Assembly: GCF_000517085.1 (NCBI RefSeq) | Contig: NZ_KI912107.1 | Span: forward strand, 1,116,398 to 1,180,397 | Origin: Saccharicrinis fermentans DSM 9555 = JCM 21142 | GTDB lineage: Bacteria; Bacteroidota; Bacteroidia; Bacteroidales; Marinilabiliaceae | DNA length: 64,000 bases | Direction: 5' to 3' | Shown: piece by piece, positions 34,895-44,137 of the stretch | Position numbering within the stretch: position 1 is the first letter of the stretch | How the letters are laid out: the number at the start of each line of letters is the position of its first letter | Translations under genes and position numbers: made by a program | The notes under the pieces: model-generated | Seen by the model: only the letters and a program-made list of their open reading frames with translations | Databases searched by the model: none | What the model was told of the DNA's origin: nothing

Positions 34895-35791
34895 ATGTTT
34901 AAAAAGTTGTCGGATCTGGAACATCTCATTAAAAAAAATAAAGTGACTAAAACTTTAGTACTGGCTGTTTCGCAAGATGCACATTCGCTTAATGCCGTTT
35001 ATAAAGCTTTTAAGGAAGGAATCATTGTTCCAATATTGATAGGAGACCAGGCTTTAACACGTGAGATAATTGCCGAAAAAGGATATTGCTTTGATGGTGT
35101 AACATTTGTTGATGAACCGGACTATGAGAAGTGTGTAGAATTAGCAGTTAGGATGGTGCACGAAAAAAAAGCCGATATTTTAATGAAGGGGAAAGTGGCC
35201 ACTCCTATCTTGTTGAAGGCTGTGCTTAATAAAGAATGGGGATTGCGTACAGGTACCTTGCTTTCTCATTTTGCCTTATTCGAAGTGGATACTTATCATA
35301 AATTAATGGCTATTACGGATGTGGCCATGAATATTGCTCCTAACCTGAAGGATAAGATTGCTATTATAAATAATTCGGTAGCTTATTTAAATAAAATGGG
35401 GATTGTTAAACCCAAGGTAGCTGTTCTGGGGGCCATTGAAATGGTTAATGAAAGTATGCAGGCCACCATGGATGCAGCTTTGTTGTCCAAGATGAATCAG
35501 CGCGACCAAATCAAAAACTGTATTATTGATGGCCCTTTGGCTTTTGACAATGCAGTGAGTTTTGAAAGTGCCAAAGAAAAGAATATCAACAGCTCAGTGG
35601 CCGGTGATACCGATTTGTTGTTAATGCCCGATATTGAGGTAGGAAATGTACTTTATAAAACTTTGGTGTTCTTTGCTAAAGCCAAAGTAGCATCGGTTAT
35701 TTTGGGTGCCGAAGCCCCCATTGTATTAACCTCCAGAAGCGATTCGGAAGAATCGAAATATAATAGTATACTACTGGCTGTGTTAGGCTAG
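34895..35791 (+). CDS. Phosphate butyryltransferase family protein, first copy
   Basis: 298 residues of the PTA_PTB family in its Ptb form, about 300 residues. Seen: KTLVLAVSQDAHSLNAVYKAFKEG, KADILMKGKVATPILLKAVLNKEWGLRTG, LMAITDVAMNIAPNL, CIIDGPLAFDNAVSFE, and GDTDLLLMPDIEVGNVLYKTL, all standard phosphotransbutyrylase motifs. It converts butyryl-CoA (or branched acyl-CoA) and phosphate to the acyl phosphate. A divergent second copy follows 96 bases later, so the two may differ in acyl specificity or form a hetero-oligomer. Confidence 0.92.
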   Translation: MFKKLSDLEHLIKKNKVTKTLVLAVSQDAHSLNAVYKAFKEGIIVPILIGDQALTREIIAEKGYCFDGVTFVDEPDYEKCVELAVRMVHEKKADILMKGKVATPILLKAVLNKEWGLRTGTLLSHFALFEVDTYHKLMAITDVAMNIAPNLKDKIAIINNSVAYLNKMGIVKPKVAVLGAIEMVNESMQATMDAALLSKMNQRDQIKNCIIDGPLAFDNAVSFESAKEKNINSSVAGDTDLLLMPDIEVGNVLYKTLVFFAKAKVASVILGAEAPIVLTSRSDSEESKYNSILLAVLG

Positions 35792-35887
35792 ACTTATGAA
35801 ACGAGCCATGGGTATTATTTCATATACACAGGGAAAGGATGATGATGGCGAAATCCATGTGAGCAATGACAAATTAAATTTAAACAT

Positions 35888-36814
35888 ATGGAAAAACGAA
35901 TAAATAAATTGGATCAAATTCCTCAATATGTAATGGGGCTTCGACGTAAGTTTAAAGTGGCCGTTGTTATTGCAGAGGATACGAGCACCATCGATGCTGT
36001 TATTCAAGCCACTAAAGATGGCTTTATACATCCTGTTTTAATGGGTAATCGTAGCAAAATATTACCATTATTACCCCATGAATTTCTGAAACAGGCAGAA
36101 GTATATGATATAATAGATTGTGATAGTCATCAGAAAGCTTCAGAACTGGCGGTATCCATGGTGAATAGGGGGGAGGCCGATATTGTGATGAAAGGACTGA
36201 TCAATACCGACTTGTTTTTAAAGGCCGTGTTAAATAAGGAGAACGGATTGTTGCGGCCAGATAGCGTATTGAGTTATGTTTGTGCCATCGAATTACCCGC
36301 TTACAATAAGTTGTTATTTCTTACAGACCCAGCTGTTTTGCCGTTTCCAACAATGCAGCAAAAAGTATCTATGGCCAATTATGCCATAGATATGGCCCAT
36401 AAGTTAGGTATAAAAAAGCCCAAAGTGGCCTTGATTGGTGCTTCGGAGAAAGTATCTTCTCACTTTCCAAATTCATTGGAATATGAAAGAATGTGTAAAA
36501 TGGCCGAAAATGGTGTGATAAAGGATTGTATCATGGATGGTCCTTTGGATGTATACCTGGCATGTGATCCCGGTAGTGTAAAAACCAAAGGCGTTGATAC
36601 ACCTATTGGGGGAGAGGCCGATATATTATTGTTTCCGTCGCTGGAAGCCTCCAATCCTTTTTATAAAAGTATTATGTTGTTTGGAGGAGGTGAACTGGCC
36701 GGACTCATTCAGGGTACAACCCACCCTGTGGTTGTTATGTCACGAAGTGATAGTTTTAGATCTAAATACTATTGTTTAGCTTTGGCCTGTCTGATGGCTG
36801 AAAATAATTCTTAA
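35888..36814 (+). CDS. Phosphate butyryltransferase family protein, second copy
   Basis: 308 residues. It has the same domain as the preceding gene but clearly diverged: VAVVIAEDTSTIDAVIQATKDG, ADIVMKGLINTDLFLKAVLNKENGL, LLFLTDPAVLPFPT, CIMDGPLDVYLACDPGSVKTKG, GEADILLFPSLEASNPFYKSI. It lies 17 bases upstream of buk and is probably co-transcribed with it, making it the more likely kinase partner. Divergence across the whole length, rather than near identity, points to an old duplication with separated functions. Confidence 0.92.
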   Translation: MEKRINKLDQIPQYVMGLRRKFKVAVVIAEDTSTIDAVIQATKDGFIHPVLMGNRSKILPLLPHEFLKQAEVYDIIDCDSHQKASELAVSMVNRGEADIVMKGLINTDLFLKAVLNKENGLLRPDSVLSYVCAIELPAYNKLLFLTDPAVLPFPTMQQKVSMANYAIDMAHKLGIKKPKVALIGASEKVSSHFPNSLEYERMCKMAENGVIKDCIMDGPLDVYLACDPGSVKTKGVDTPIGGEADILLFPSLEASNPFYKSIMLFGGGELAGLIQGTTHPVVVMSRSDSFRSKYYCLALACLMAENNS

Positions 36815-36831
36815 TCATTGAAAAATAATCT

Positions 36832-37908
36832 ATGGAAATCTTTAGAATCTTAGTGATCAATCCGGGATCTACATCTACAAAAATTGCGGTTTACGATAAT
36901 GAGAAATCTGTTTTTTTAAAGAACATTAAACATTCAAATGACGATTTGGCTGTGTTCGATACCATTGCTGATCAATACGAGTTTAGGAAAGAGGTGATTT
37001 TAAATGAATTGATACAGGCTGATATTGACATAGATCGAATCAATTGTGTAATGGGGCGCGGAGGGTTGGTCAAACCTATACAATCAGGTGTTTATGTGGT
37101 CAATGAAGACCTGAAGCGTGATTTGAGAATTGGAGTGCTCGGAGAACATGCTAGTAATTTAGGTGGACTCATTGCCGATGATATTGCAAAATCCTTACCT
37201 GGCGCTAAAGCTTATATTGCCGATCCTGTGGTTGTGGACGAGTTGGAAGACGTGGCGCGTATCACTGGCTGTCCGGACATGCCTCGTCATTCCATATTTC
37301 ATGCGCTTAACCAAAAGGCTGTTGGACGATTGTTTGCACATACCCGTGGCTTTGTGTATGAAGAGTTGAATCTTATTGTCGCGCACATGGGAGGAGGAGT
37401 GTCTATCGGAACACATCGCCAGGGAAAAGTAATTGATGTGAATAATGCCATCGATGGATATGGCCCCTTTTCTCCTGAAAGAGCCGGAACTTTGCCTGCT
37501 GGTGCATTGGTGAAAGAATGCTTTAGTGGTGCCTATTCTTTTGAAGAAATGAAAAAAAAGATTAATGGTAAAGGAGGATTAGTGGCCCACCTTGGTACCA
37601 ATCAGGTTACAGAGGTGGAAAGAATGATTGAAGCTGGTAATGAGAATGCTAAATTAGTTTTAAGTGCCATGAGTTACCAAATTGCCAAAGCCATTGGTGG
37701 CTGTGCTGCTGTATTAAAAGGGAAGGTTAATGGTATTATTTTAACAGGAGGTATTGCGCACGATAAGTTTGTTGTTCAGTATATTAGAGATATGGTTGAC
37801 TTTATTGCTCCCGTGGCAGTTTATCCCGGTGAAGATGAAATGACTGCTTTGATGCAGAACGCCTTAATGGTACTGCGAAACCAGATAGATTGTAAAGTTT
37901 ACCAATAG
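36832..37908 (+). CDS. buk: Butyrate kinase
   Basis: 358 residues, an ASKHA-fold kinase making butyrate (or a branched-chain acid) and ATP from the acyl phosphate. Seen: ILVINPGSTSTKIAVYDNEK at the start, MGRGGLVKPI, ADPVVVDELEDVARITG, HALNQKAVGR, VAHMGGGVSIGTH, and GIILTGGIAHDKF at the C-terminus. It ends the acyl-phosphate cluster and is followed by a T-run terminator. With ptb it gives a substrate-level ATP from butyryl-CoA, or from isobutyryl-/isovaleryl-CoA if amino acids are fermented. Confidence 0.96.
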   Translation: MEIFRILVINPGSTSTKIAVYDNEKSVFLKNIKHSNDDLAVFDTIADQYEFRKEVILNELIQADIDIDRINCVMGRGGLVKPIQSGVYVVNEDLKRDLRIGVLGEHASNLGGLIADDIAKSLPGAKAYIADPVVVDELEDVARITGCPDMPRHSIFHALNQKAVGRLFAHTRGFVYEELNLIVAHMGGGVSIGTHRQGKVIDVNNAIDGYGPFSPERAGTLPAGALVKECFSGAYSFEEMKKKINGKGGLVAHLGTNQVTEVERMIEAGNENAKLVLSAMSYQIAKAIGGCAAVLKGKVNGIILTGGIAHDKFVVQYIRDMVDFIAPVAVYPGEDEMTALMQNALMVLRNQIDCKVYQ

Positions 37909-37944
37909 ACTGAAACAATATAATAACAAATAACGTTTTAAAGT

Positions 37945-37982
37945 AGTTGTCATTGTGTTTATCATTGGCAACTTTTTTTTTA
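37945..37982 (+). terminator. Intrinsic terminator after buk
   Basis: AGTTGTCA (37945-37952) pairs with TGGCAACT (37966-37973), including one G-T pair, with a 13-base loop and a following run of T to about 37981. Confidence 0.75.
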
Positions 37983-38010
37983 ATGCGTTTAAATTTTACG
38001 ACATAAAAAT

Positions 38011-39333
38011 ATGAATATATTAGCATTACAGCATTTAATTAACACAAACAACATTGCGTATTTTTTAATTATTGGGGCTGCCTTAATCATTATTTTGTCC
38101 TATTTTTTTACCTTATTGTCTGAGAAAACTGCCATTCCTAGTGTGATATTATTGATATTATTGGGTTTTTTTACAAAGCGTTTTTTTAATATCGGTGTGG
38201 ATGATGTGGATTGGATTTTTCCTCTTGAAATATTGGGTATTGTGGGGCTTATGCTTATCGTACTTGAAGGGGCATTGGATTTGAAACTCTCCAAAGAAAG
38301 GTGGCCAATGATATGGAAATCAGGTCTTATCGCTTTGGTGTCGCTGTTTGTGAATGTTTTTGCCTTTGCCTATGGTTTACAATTTCTTATTACTAATCTG
38401 GATTTTCTGACGGCCTTTATTTATGCCATCCCACTCTCTATTATTAGCAGTGCCATTGTGATACCCAGTGTAAGTCAGTTGGAGGAAGAAAAGAAAGAGT
38501 TTTTGATTTACGAAAGTACCCTCTCTGATATTTTTGGGTTGATACTCTTTTATACTGTCATCAATAATGTATATACCGATCAAGTTACTAAAATAGGGCT
38601 TAATGTGATATCGAATATTGGTGGATCATTTATTCTTTCGGTTGTATTATCTTATGTGATGATTATCTTTTTCCAAAGAATAAATACGCAAATTAAACTA
38701 TTTCTGTTTATTTCCGTATTACTTTTACTATATGCAGTGGGTAAAGTGTTTCATATGTCTTCGCTATTGATTATTCTGGTTTTTGGTCTGATACTTGAAA
38801 ATAGGCATATCTTTTTTTCGGGTGTGATGAAAAAATTTTTGAGAGAGAATAAAGTGAAGCAGGTGTTGGCCGATTTTAAATTATTGACAGCAGAAAGTGC
38901 ATTTGTGGTGCGTACTTTTTTCTTTTTTGTCTTTGGTTTGAGCATTACTGTTGCTGGTATATTTAAAACAAAAGTTGTTGTGGGGGCTCTGGCGTTCTTA
39001 GCTATCATGTTTTTAACAAGATGGCTGCTTTTTAAATTCATCGTTAAAAAAGATTTTTTGCCACAAGTGTTTATTGCTCCCCGAGGATTGATTTCAGTGT
39101 TGCTTTATTTTGCTATACCGGATGATTTTTTAATCAATGATTTTGAAACAGGATTATTATTATTTATAATTTTGGGCACTAGTATTTTGATGGCATGGGC
39201 TTTGGTTCATTATAAGTTGGGTAAAACAGGACGTTTAAGACGTGTTGCAAAGGTTAAATCAACACTTCAGATGAATGGTCATAGCCAAGATGTTGATGTT
39301 TATAATAAGGAAGATGTTAACGCTAATCGTTAA
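38011..39333 (+). CDS. Cation:proton antiporter (CPA family, Na+/H+ exchanger domain)
   Basis: 440 residues with about 12-13 hydrophobic segments. Features of the Na_H_Exchanger domain are visible: an N-terminal SVILLILLGFFTKR helix, LEGALDLKLSKERW, a helix ISSAIVIPSVSQLEEEKKEFLIYESTLSDIFGLILFY carrying the acidic residues that bind the cation, and a late RGLISVLLYFAIP segment. The tail is short and hydrophilic, without a TrkA-N or TrkA-C regulatory domain. It is probably an inner-membrane exporter of Na+ or K+. It follows buk by 102 bases past a terminator and precedes the T9SS protease gene by 26. Confidence 0.85.
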   Translation: MNILALQHLINTNNIAYFLIIGAALIIILSYFFTLLSEKTAIPSVILLILLGFFTKRFFNIGVDDVDWIFPLEILGIVGLMLIVLEGALDLKLSKERWPMIWKSGLIALVSLFVNVFAFAYGLQFLITNLDFLTAFIYAIPLSIISSAIVIPSVSQLEEEKKEFLIYESTLSDIFGLILFYTVINNVYTDQVTKIGLNVISNIGGSFILSVVLSYVMIIFFQRINTQIKLFLFISVLLLLYAVGKVFHMSSLLIILVFGLILENRHIFFSGVMKKFLRENKVKQVLADFKLLTAESAFVVRTFFFFVFGLSITVAGIFKTKVVVGALAFLAIMFLTRWLLFKFIVKKDFLPQVFIAPRGLISVLLYFAIPDDFLINDFETGLLLFIILGTSILMAWALVHYKLGKTGRLRRVAKVKSTLQMNGHSQDVDVYNKEDVNANR

Positions 39334-39359
39334 ATATAAAAGCAATAGAGAATAATTTT

Positions 39360-41564
39360 ATGGATCAGAAAGGAAATATAAAATGGGGACTATGGTTGTT
39401 TCTGTTGTTCAACTTGGCTTTTGATCTCCAGGGGCAGGTTAGTTATGGTGGTAGTCCTATTTATAAATATGAACTTAGCCCGGATCTTGAATCTTGTGCT
39501 AAAGAACTTCACTTTGCGGCCAGTCAACAACAGCTTAAGTCTCTGGAACAATATAGTAAAGGACAAGCCTTGACTTTTGCACATCAGTATACTGTAAACT
39601 ATACGCCTGATAATTCAGGAACCTGGACTACCTTGGAAGATGGTACCAAAGTGTGGCGTTTATTGATTAGCTCCCCCGGTGCATTTACTATTAATCTAAT
39701 ATTTGATAGATATAGATTACCAGAAGGAGGGAAATTGTTTATTTATAATACAGACTATTCCGACATGATTGGGGCTTTTACGTCTGAAAATAATATGACC
39801 TCGGGTGTTTTACCAACTGCACCGGTGCGCGGTGATGAAGTTGTAGTGGAATACCAGGAACCAAAAGATGTTCCTTTTCATGGAGAATTATTGATTGGTG
39901 CAGTTAACCATGATTTTTTAGGTTTCTATGATCTCGGCTCTTTAAAATATGGAATTTTCGGTGAATCGGGCAGCTGCAACGAAGATATTTCTTGTTATGA
40001 TGCAGATAATCAGTTGGATATTCGTCGTTCTGTGGTTCGTATGCTGGTTGGAGGTGTTGATTATTGTACTGGAACGATGATTAATAATACCAATAATGAT
40101 GGAACACCTTATATGATTACAGCAGCTCATTGCATGAAAGAGGATGCTGCGGGAAGTACTACCTTACTCTTTTTTAATTATGAATCGCCTCACTGTGCTG
40201 TTATCGATGGTTCCAATTTGCAAACTTTGGGCACTAGCTCACAGAGTATTACTGGAGGAGAGACGAAAGTGCTAGTGGATAGTTTGGATATTGCATTGTT
40301 AAAAATGGAGGAGAGGCCACCGGCTTATTATAGACCTTATTATGCAGGCTGGACTTTGAGTTCGTCGCCTTCGGCACCTTTTGTTTCTATTCATCATCCG
40401 CAAGGTGATGTTAAAAAAATTTCAACCTTTAGTGGTGAGTTGGAAGCATCAACCTATAATTTTTTGTCAAATAGCCCATATGCTCAGGTGGATAATTTTC
40501 ACTGGAGAGTGAGCGAATGGACCACCGGAGCCACAGAGAGAGGGTCTTCGGGTTGCCCCATATTTGATGCCAACAACCTATTAGTTGGAACACTGTCCGG
40601 AGGTCAGGCCTATTGTGGTAATCCAATAAATGATTATTTTACCCAGTTTTATAAGGCTTGGGATAAGAATACAGAGGAGAACGCACATTTTAAGTCGTGG
40701 CTCGATCCCCAAAATTTAGGTGCCCAAAGCTTGGAAGGGCTCGATCCTTATGCGGATAATCCTTTTGTGCGTATAAGTAATGTAGAAACAGGAGATGATG
40801 CCATCGACTCAGATGTCACAGTTGATGGCTATCTGGCCGGACATAATGTAATGCAAGCCACTATGTTTGCTGAAAAATTTACAGGCATTAAATCGGCCAT
40901 TATAAAAGGAATTTATATGATGCCGTGTGACTATAAATATGGTTCTGGACAAACTGTTGATGTGATGGTATGGCAAGGTAGTGAATCTCCACAGACCTTG
41001 TTGTCTAAAAAGGAGGATATTAGTATCGGATCGCTCACCAAAAATAAAGAAGTTTATCTGGAGTTAGATGATCCAGTAGAGGTGACAGGTAGCTTTTTTG
41101 TAGGTTATGAAATCAATTATGAAGGCTCACCAATAGATTCTTTTGCACTGTATGTTTCTGTTGCTGATAGCAAAGTAAACAATACAATGTGGGTTTATCA
41201 TAGTAGCACCGGATGGGAAAAGGCCGCTGATGTATACGATAATAGCATGCATTATTCGCTTTGGTTAGATGTGTTGGCAGAATCGGTAGTCTACGGTGAT
41301 ACTCAGGTGGTTTTATCAGAAGAGAAAGAGTTGGTGCTATATCACCTACCTGGAGTAAAAGATGCTATTTATTTAAATAGTAATCAACAATTTGTTGATC
41401 ATGTTCAAGTGATTGATATGGGTGGCCGGGTATTATTTACCCAGCCTATTAATAAAAGTGGTGAAGAAATTGAAGTGACCTTAAATGATATACCTGCAGG
41501 GGTTTATATACTAAAAATACAATTGGAAGATGCGTGGCTCAATAAAAAAATACTTGTTGAATAA
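39360..41564 (+). CDS. Secreted trypsin-like serine protease with T9SS sorting domain (lysyl endopeptidase-like)
   Basis: 734 residues. A signal peptide (about 10-25) is followed by a propeptide-like region. The catalytic domain of the Achromobacter lysyl endopeptidase type has MITAAHCM (catalytic His), DSLDIALLKME (Asp), SIHHPQGDVKKIS and TERGSSGCPIFDANN (Ser). Paired cysteines fit a disulfide-rich extracellular protease. A beta-sandwich region follows, and the C-terminus is a type A sorting domain (VQVIDMGGRVLFTQ, LNDIPAGVYILKIQ, KKILVE), which directs export by the type IX secretion system. This shows that the organism has T9SS. It would cleave extracellular protein, feeding the amino-acid or peptide fermentation suggested by the upstream cluster. 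Confidence 0.9.
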   Translation: MDQKGNIKWGLWLFLLFNLAFDLQGQVSYGGSPIYKYELSPDLESCAKELHFAASQQQLKSLEQYSKGQALTFAHQYTVNYTPDNSGTWTTLEDGTKVWRLLISSPGAFTINLIFDRYRLPEGGKLFIYNTDYSDMIGAFTSENNMTSGVLPTAPVRGDEVVVEYQEPKDVPFHGELLIGAVNHDFLGFYDLGSLKYGIFGESGSCNEDISCYDADNQLDIRRSVVRMLVGGVDYCTGTMINNTNNDGTPYMITAAHCMKEDAAGSTTLLFFNYESPHCAVIDGSNLQTLGTSSQSITGGETKVLVDSLDIALLKMEERPPAYYRPYYAGWTLSSSPSAPFVSIHHPQGDVKKISTFSGELEASTYNFLSNSPYAQVDNFHWRVSEWTTGATERGSSGCPIFDANNLLVGTLSGGQAYCGNPINDYFTQFYKAWDKNTEENAHFKSWLDPQNLGAQSLEGLDPYADNPFVRISNVETGDDAIDSDVTVDGYLAGHNVMQATMFAEKFTGIKSAIIKGIYMMPCDYKYGSGQTVDVMVWQGSESPQTLLSKKEDISIGSLTKNKEVYLELDDPVEVTGSFFVGYEINYEGSPIDSFALYVSVADSKVNNTMWVYHSSTGWEKAADVYDNSMHYSLWLDVLAESVVYGDTQVVLSEEKELVLYHLPGVKDAIYLNSNQQFVDHVQVIDMGGRVLFTQPINKSGEEIEVTLNDIPAGVYILKIQLEDAWLNKKILVE

Positions 41565-41574
41565 GGTCTTTATT

Positions 41575-42564
41575 TTATTCAATGATCTTAACTTCATCAA
41601 AGCAGACAAAAGGCGGGGTATTTATTTTTCCGCCTTCGCTGTCTGAAGAGCTGAGCACAAACTCCAGTCGCGATACCTTACCTATATTCTGAAGATCGTA
41701 GGCAGTCCATTCTTTTAAAATGGTATTGTAGCGATTACTACCCGAAGTATAGTCCGCAAGCATAATCTCAACGTTTCCACGGGTGGTTCCATTCTTGTTA
41801 ATTCCAGTAATAGTAAGTTTTAACCAATCTGTATCAGTACCCGTTTCGCCACCGAATTTTTTGGAGCCATTGTTGCCGTTACTGATAGCATCCACTACAT
41901 AGTAGGCGTTATTAATGGAGATACTTTTAAATAAATGATCTTCACCATCTTTAGTGGTCAATGTGATGGGATGCTGGTAGGCATCCAGTAACATTACTCC
42001 AAAAATGTCAGAATCATATTCGTCTGGATCGTCGTAACTGCTGTATTTTTCGTAGTCATTATCCGAATTGCTACCAGTAAGATTAGAGTAAGTAAAACCA
42101 GTCCATTCGTCTGATTCGTAGTTTCCCGTTGATTCAAATTGAATTTGATCGGATATAAATGAAGTGTAATTTTCGGTATTGGTCCAGAAGGTGTCTTCTT
42201 CAAGCACTATTTCTTCAAAGTCTGTTTTGTACATAGACTGAACGCTAATGTTTATGCTGGCAATTCCACGGCTATTGTTGATGGAAAACAGATAAGCATA
42301 TTTATTCAATTCTGTTGGAATCAGGCGAAGATCTTTTTCTGTACTAATAAGACTACCATCGAGTACCCAAGAATACGTAGTGTTAATGTCATAGGTGATT
42401 TTGGGTGATATATCAATGGTATCATTAACTTTCACCTCATAACCATCTTCAGGCATATTGATATAAATTTCAGAATTAGGTATCTCTTTGGTATTGTTCT
42501 CACAAGCCATCAATCCCATGAGAAACGCCACCGATGTAAAGTAATATATATATGTTTTGCTCAT
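41575..42564 (-). CDS. DUF4465 domain lipoprotein with an Ig/PKD-like N-terminal domain
   Basis: 329 residues from ATG 42564, which gives a proper lipoprotein signal (lipobox GLMAC); an upstream ATG at 42645 would bury it. Residues of about 30-110 form an Ig/PKD-like module (VNDTIDISPKITYD, TYSWVLDG). From about 115 the DUF4465 domain follows: DFEEIVLEEDTFW, DEWTGFTYSN, NNAYYVVDAISNG, GGETGTDTDWLKLTITG, VEIMLADYTSG, VSRLEFVLSSSDSEGGKINTPPFVCFDEVKI. DUF4465 proteins of Bacteroidota are often found near TonB-linked or cobalamin-related surface systems; no such partner is adjacent here. Its molecular role is unknown. Confidence 0.82.
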   Translation of the reverse strand: MSKTYIYYFTSVAFLMGLMACENNTKEIPNSEIYINMPEDGYEVKVNDTIDISPKITYDINTTYSWVLDGSLISTEKDLRLIPTELNKYAYLFSINNSRGIASINISVQSMYKTDFEEIVLEEDTFWTNTENYTSFISDQIQFESTGNYESDEWTGFTYSNLTGSNSDNDYEKYSSYDDPDEYDSDIFGVMLLDAYQHPITLTTKDGEDHLFKSISINNAYYVVDAISNGNNGSKKFGGETGTDTDWLKLTITGINKNGTTRGNVEIMLADYTSGSNRYNTILKEWTAYDLQNIGKVSRLEFVLSSSDSEGGKINTPPFVCFDEVKIIE

Positions 42565-42683
42565 TCTTATATAATGATTCTGTGTGTAATTTATTGGTGA
42601 ACAGATTGCTTTGTATGCTGTAACGACTGTGTACGTACTAAGCAATAAGCTTTTGTGTTGAACATTGAAGTTTGGGATAAATT

Positions 42684-44126
42684 CTATAGACTAGCGGCAG
42701 CTTGTTTGTTTAGTTTTAGCTGATGGTCAATGAAATCAGGAACCTGTTCAGCACCAATTCTTTTTCCAATGATCTTTTTATTTTCATCTAAGATATAAAT
42801 AGCTGGTGTGCTATAAATATCATATAAGTTACGGAAATTACTTTGATGATATGGGTCATAAACATTTATCCATTCTTCCAGTTGATGATCAGCAATGAAA
42901 TCTGTCCATTTTTCTTTTTCATGCTGCGTGAATACGGCAAATATTTTCACACCCACATCTTGATATTTATCCCAGACTAACTCTTTTAGTTTAGGAATTT
43001 CTTTTTTACAGTGTCCACAGTCCGGTTCCCAAAATATCAATATAGTGATGGGTGCGTACACTTCGCTGAGACGGTAATATTGATTGTTGGGAGATACCAT
43101 TTTTAAGTCGGGTGCTGTATTGCCAATCAGGTTGGGTTTAAGTTTTGTAATTCTATCTTCCAGTTTGTCAATAAATTCTTGGTCTACCCAATCGGCTATC
43201 CCTGAAAGGTAATACTTTTCGCCCAACTGAACCATAGCGGCATCCATTCCCATTAGTTTGCTTTCGTTGGCATAGTTAAAGGTGAACTGAATGAGATATT
43301 TTTCCATATCCTTGTTTCCTTTGGCCATGTCAATGACTCTCACTGCTTCTTTTACGATACTGTCAGGCAATTGTAGAATCGTTTTAGAGAAGAAGTTCTC
43401 CAGCTTGCCCGTAAAAAAAGGTGTACGTAACAAACGATCGTCATTCATATCGATATTGTCAAAATAATGTTGTTTGTAATATTGATATCTCTTCACCTGT
43501 ATCACAGAGTCTGGTTGGTTAAGTGCTTTGAAGTCAGGAACCTCAATTTCACGCATGGCCTTGATAAATGAGGCCAAGAAAGTTCCTTCGTGTAGATGTA
43601 ATATCTTGTCCCAATATGACTGAACATCAGTAGATAGTTCCGACAATTGCTTTTTGAAAGTATCTTGCTGCTCTTTTGTATATTGGTCTTTGTCTTTTAG
43701 TTTTTCTTGTATCTCCTTTGCCTTTTCTTGTTTTGAAAATATAAATTTCTGGTAGTCATTAAATGCCTTTTCTTGTTTATTACCATGTATCACTAATGAT
43801 TGAACCGGGTTTTCTTTGTTTGCGGTAATAGAAAAGTGCTGTTCATCATCTACGATGATATCGAAATATGTTTGATCGGGCATATATATGATATAAACAC
43901 CACCAGGTAGTTTTTCTTCTCCTGTAAACGTGCCCGCCCCGTTATTATCAATATAAATGGTATCATTAACCAACATCTTTTTGTTGAAATAATGTCCTAG
44001 TATCAGTGTGGTATCTTGCCATCCTTTTACAGAAACATCAATTTTGTATCCTTGAGCTTTACTGAAGGAAGTGTAACAACATAGTATCAAGATAAAAAAA
44101 ACGTGTGTTATGGATCGTGTGTTCAT
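42684..44126 (-). CDS. TlpA-like thioredoxin-fold protein with DUF4369/DUF5106-type N-terminal regions
   Basis: 480 residues from ATG 44126, which places a signal peptide (HVFFILILCCYTSFSKAQG) at the N-terminus; the earlier ATG at 44171 lies inside the preceding gene. The order is a DUF4369-like beta domain (about 27-120), a helical middle region (about 125-325, DUF5106-like), then a thioredoxin/AhpC-TSA domain (about 335-475) with the redox motif EPDCGHCKKE and the cis-proline region YDIYSTPAIYILDENKKI. This is a periplasmic thiol-disulfide oxidoreductase of the type common in Bacteroidota. It starts 12 bases after the GT2 stop codon. Confidence 0.88.
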   Translation of the reverse strand: MNTRSITHVFFILILCCYTSFSKAQGYKIDVSVKGWQDTTLILGHYFNKKMLVNDTIYIDNNGAGTFTGEEKLPGGVYIIYMPDQTYFDIIVDDEQHFSITANKENPVQSLVIHGNKQEKAFNDYQKFIFSKQEKAKEIQEKLKDKDQYTKEQQDTFKKQLSELSTDVQSYWDKILHLHEGTFLASFIKAMREIEVPDFKALNQPDSVIQVKRYQYYKQHYFDNIDMNDDRLLRTPFFTGKLENFFSKTILQLPDSIVKEAVRVIDMAKGNKDMEKYLIQFTFNYANESKLMGMDAAMVQLGEKYYLSGIADWVDQEFIDKLEDRITKLKPNLIGNTAPDLKMVSPNNQYYRLSEVYAPITILIFWEPDCGHCKKEIPKLKELVWDKYQDVGVKIFAVFTQHEKEKWTDFIADHQLEEWINVYDPYHQSNFRNLYDIYSTPAIYILDENKKIIGKRIGAEQVPDFIDHQLKLNKQAAASL

Positions 44127-44137
44127 GAATATATTGT

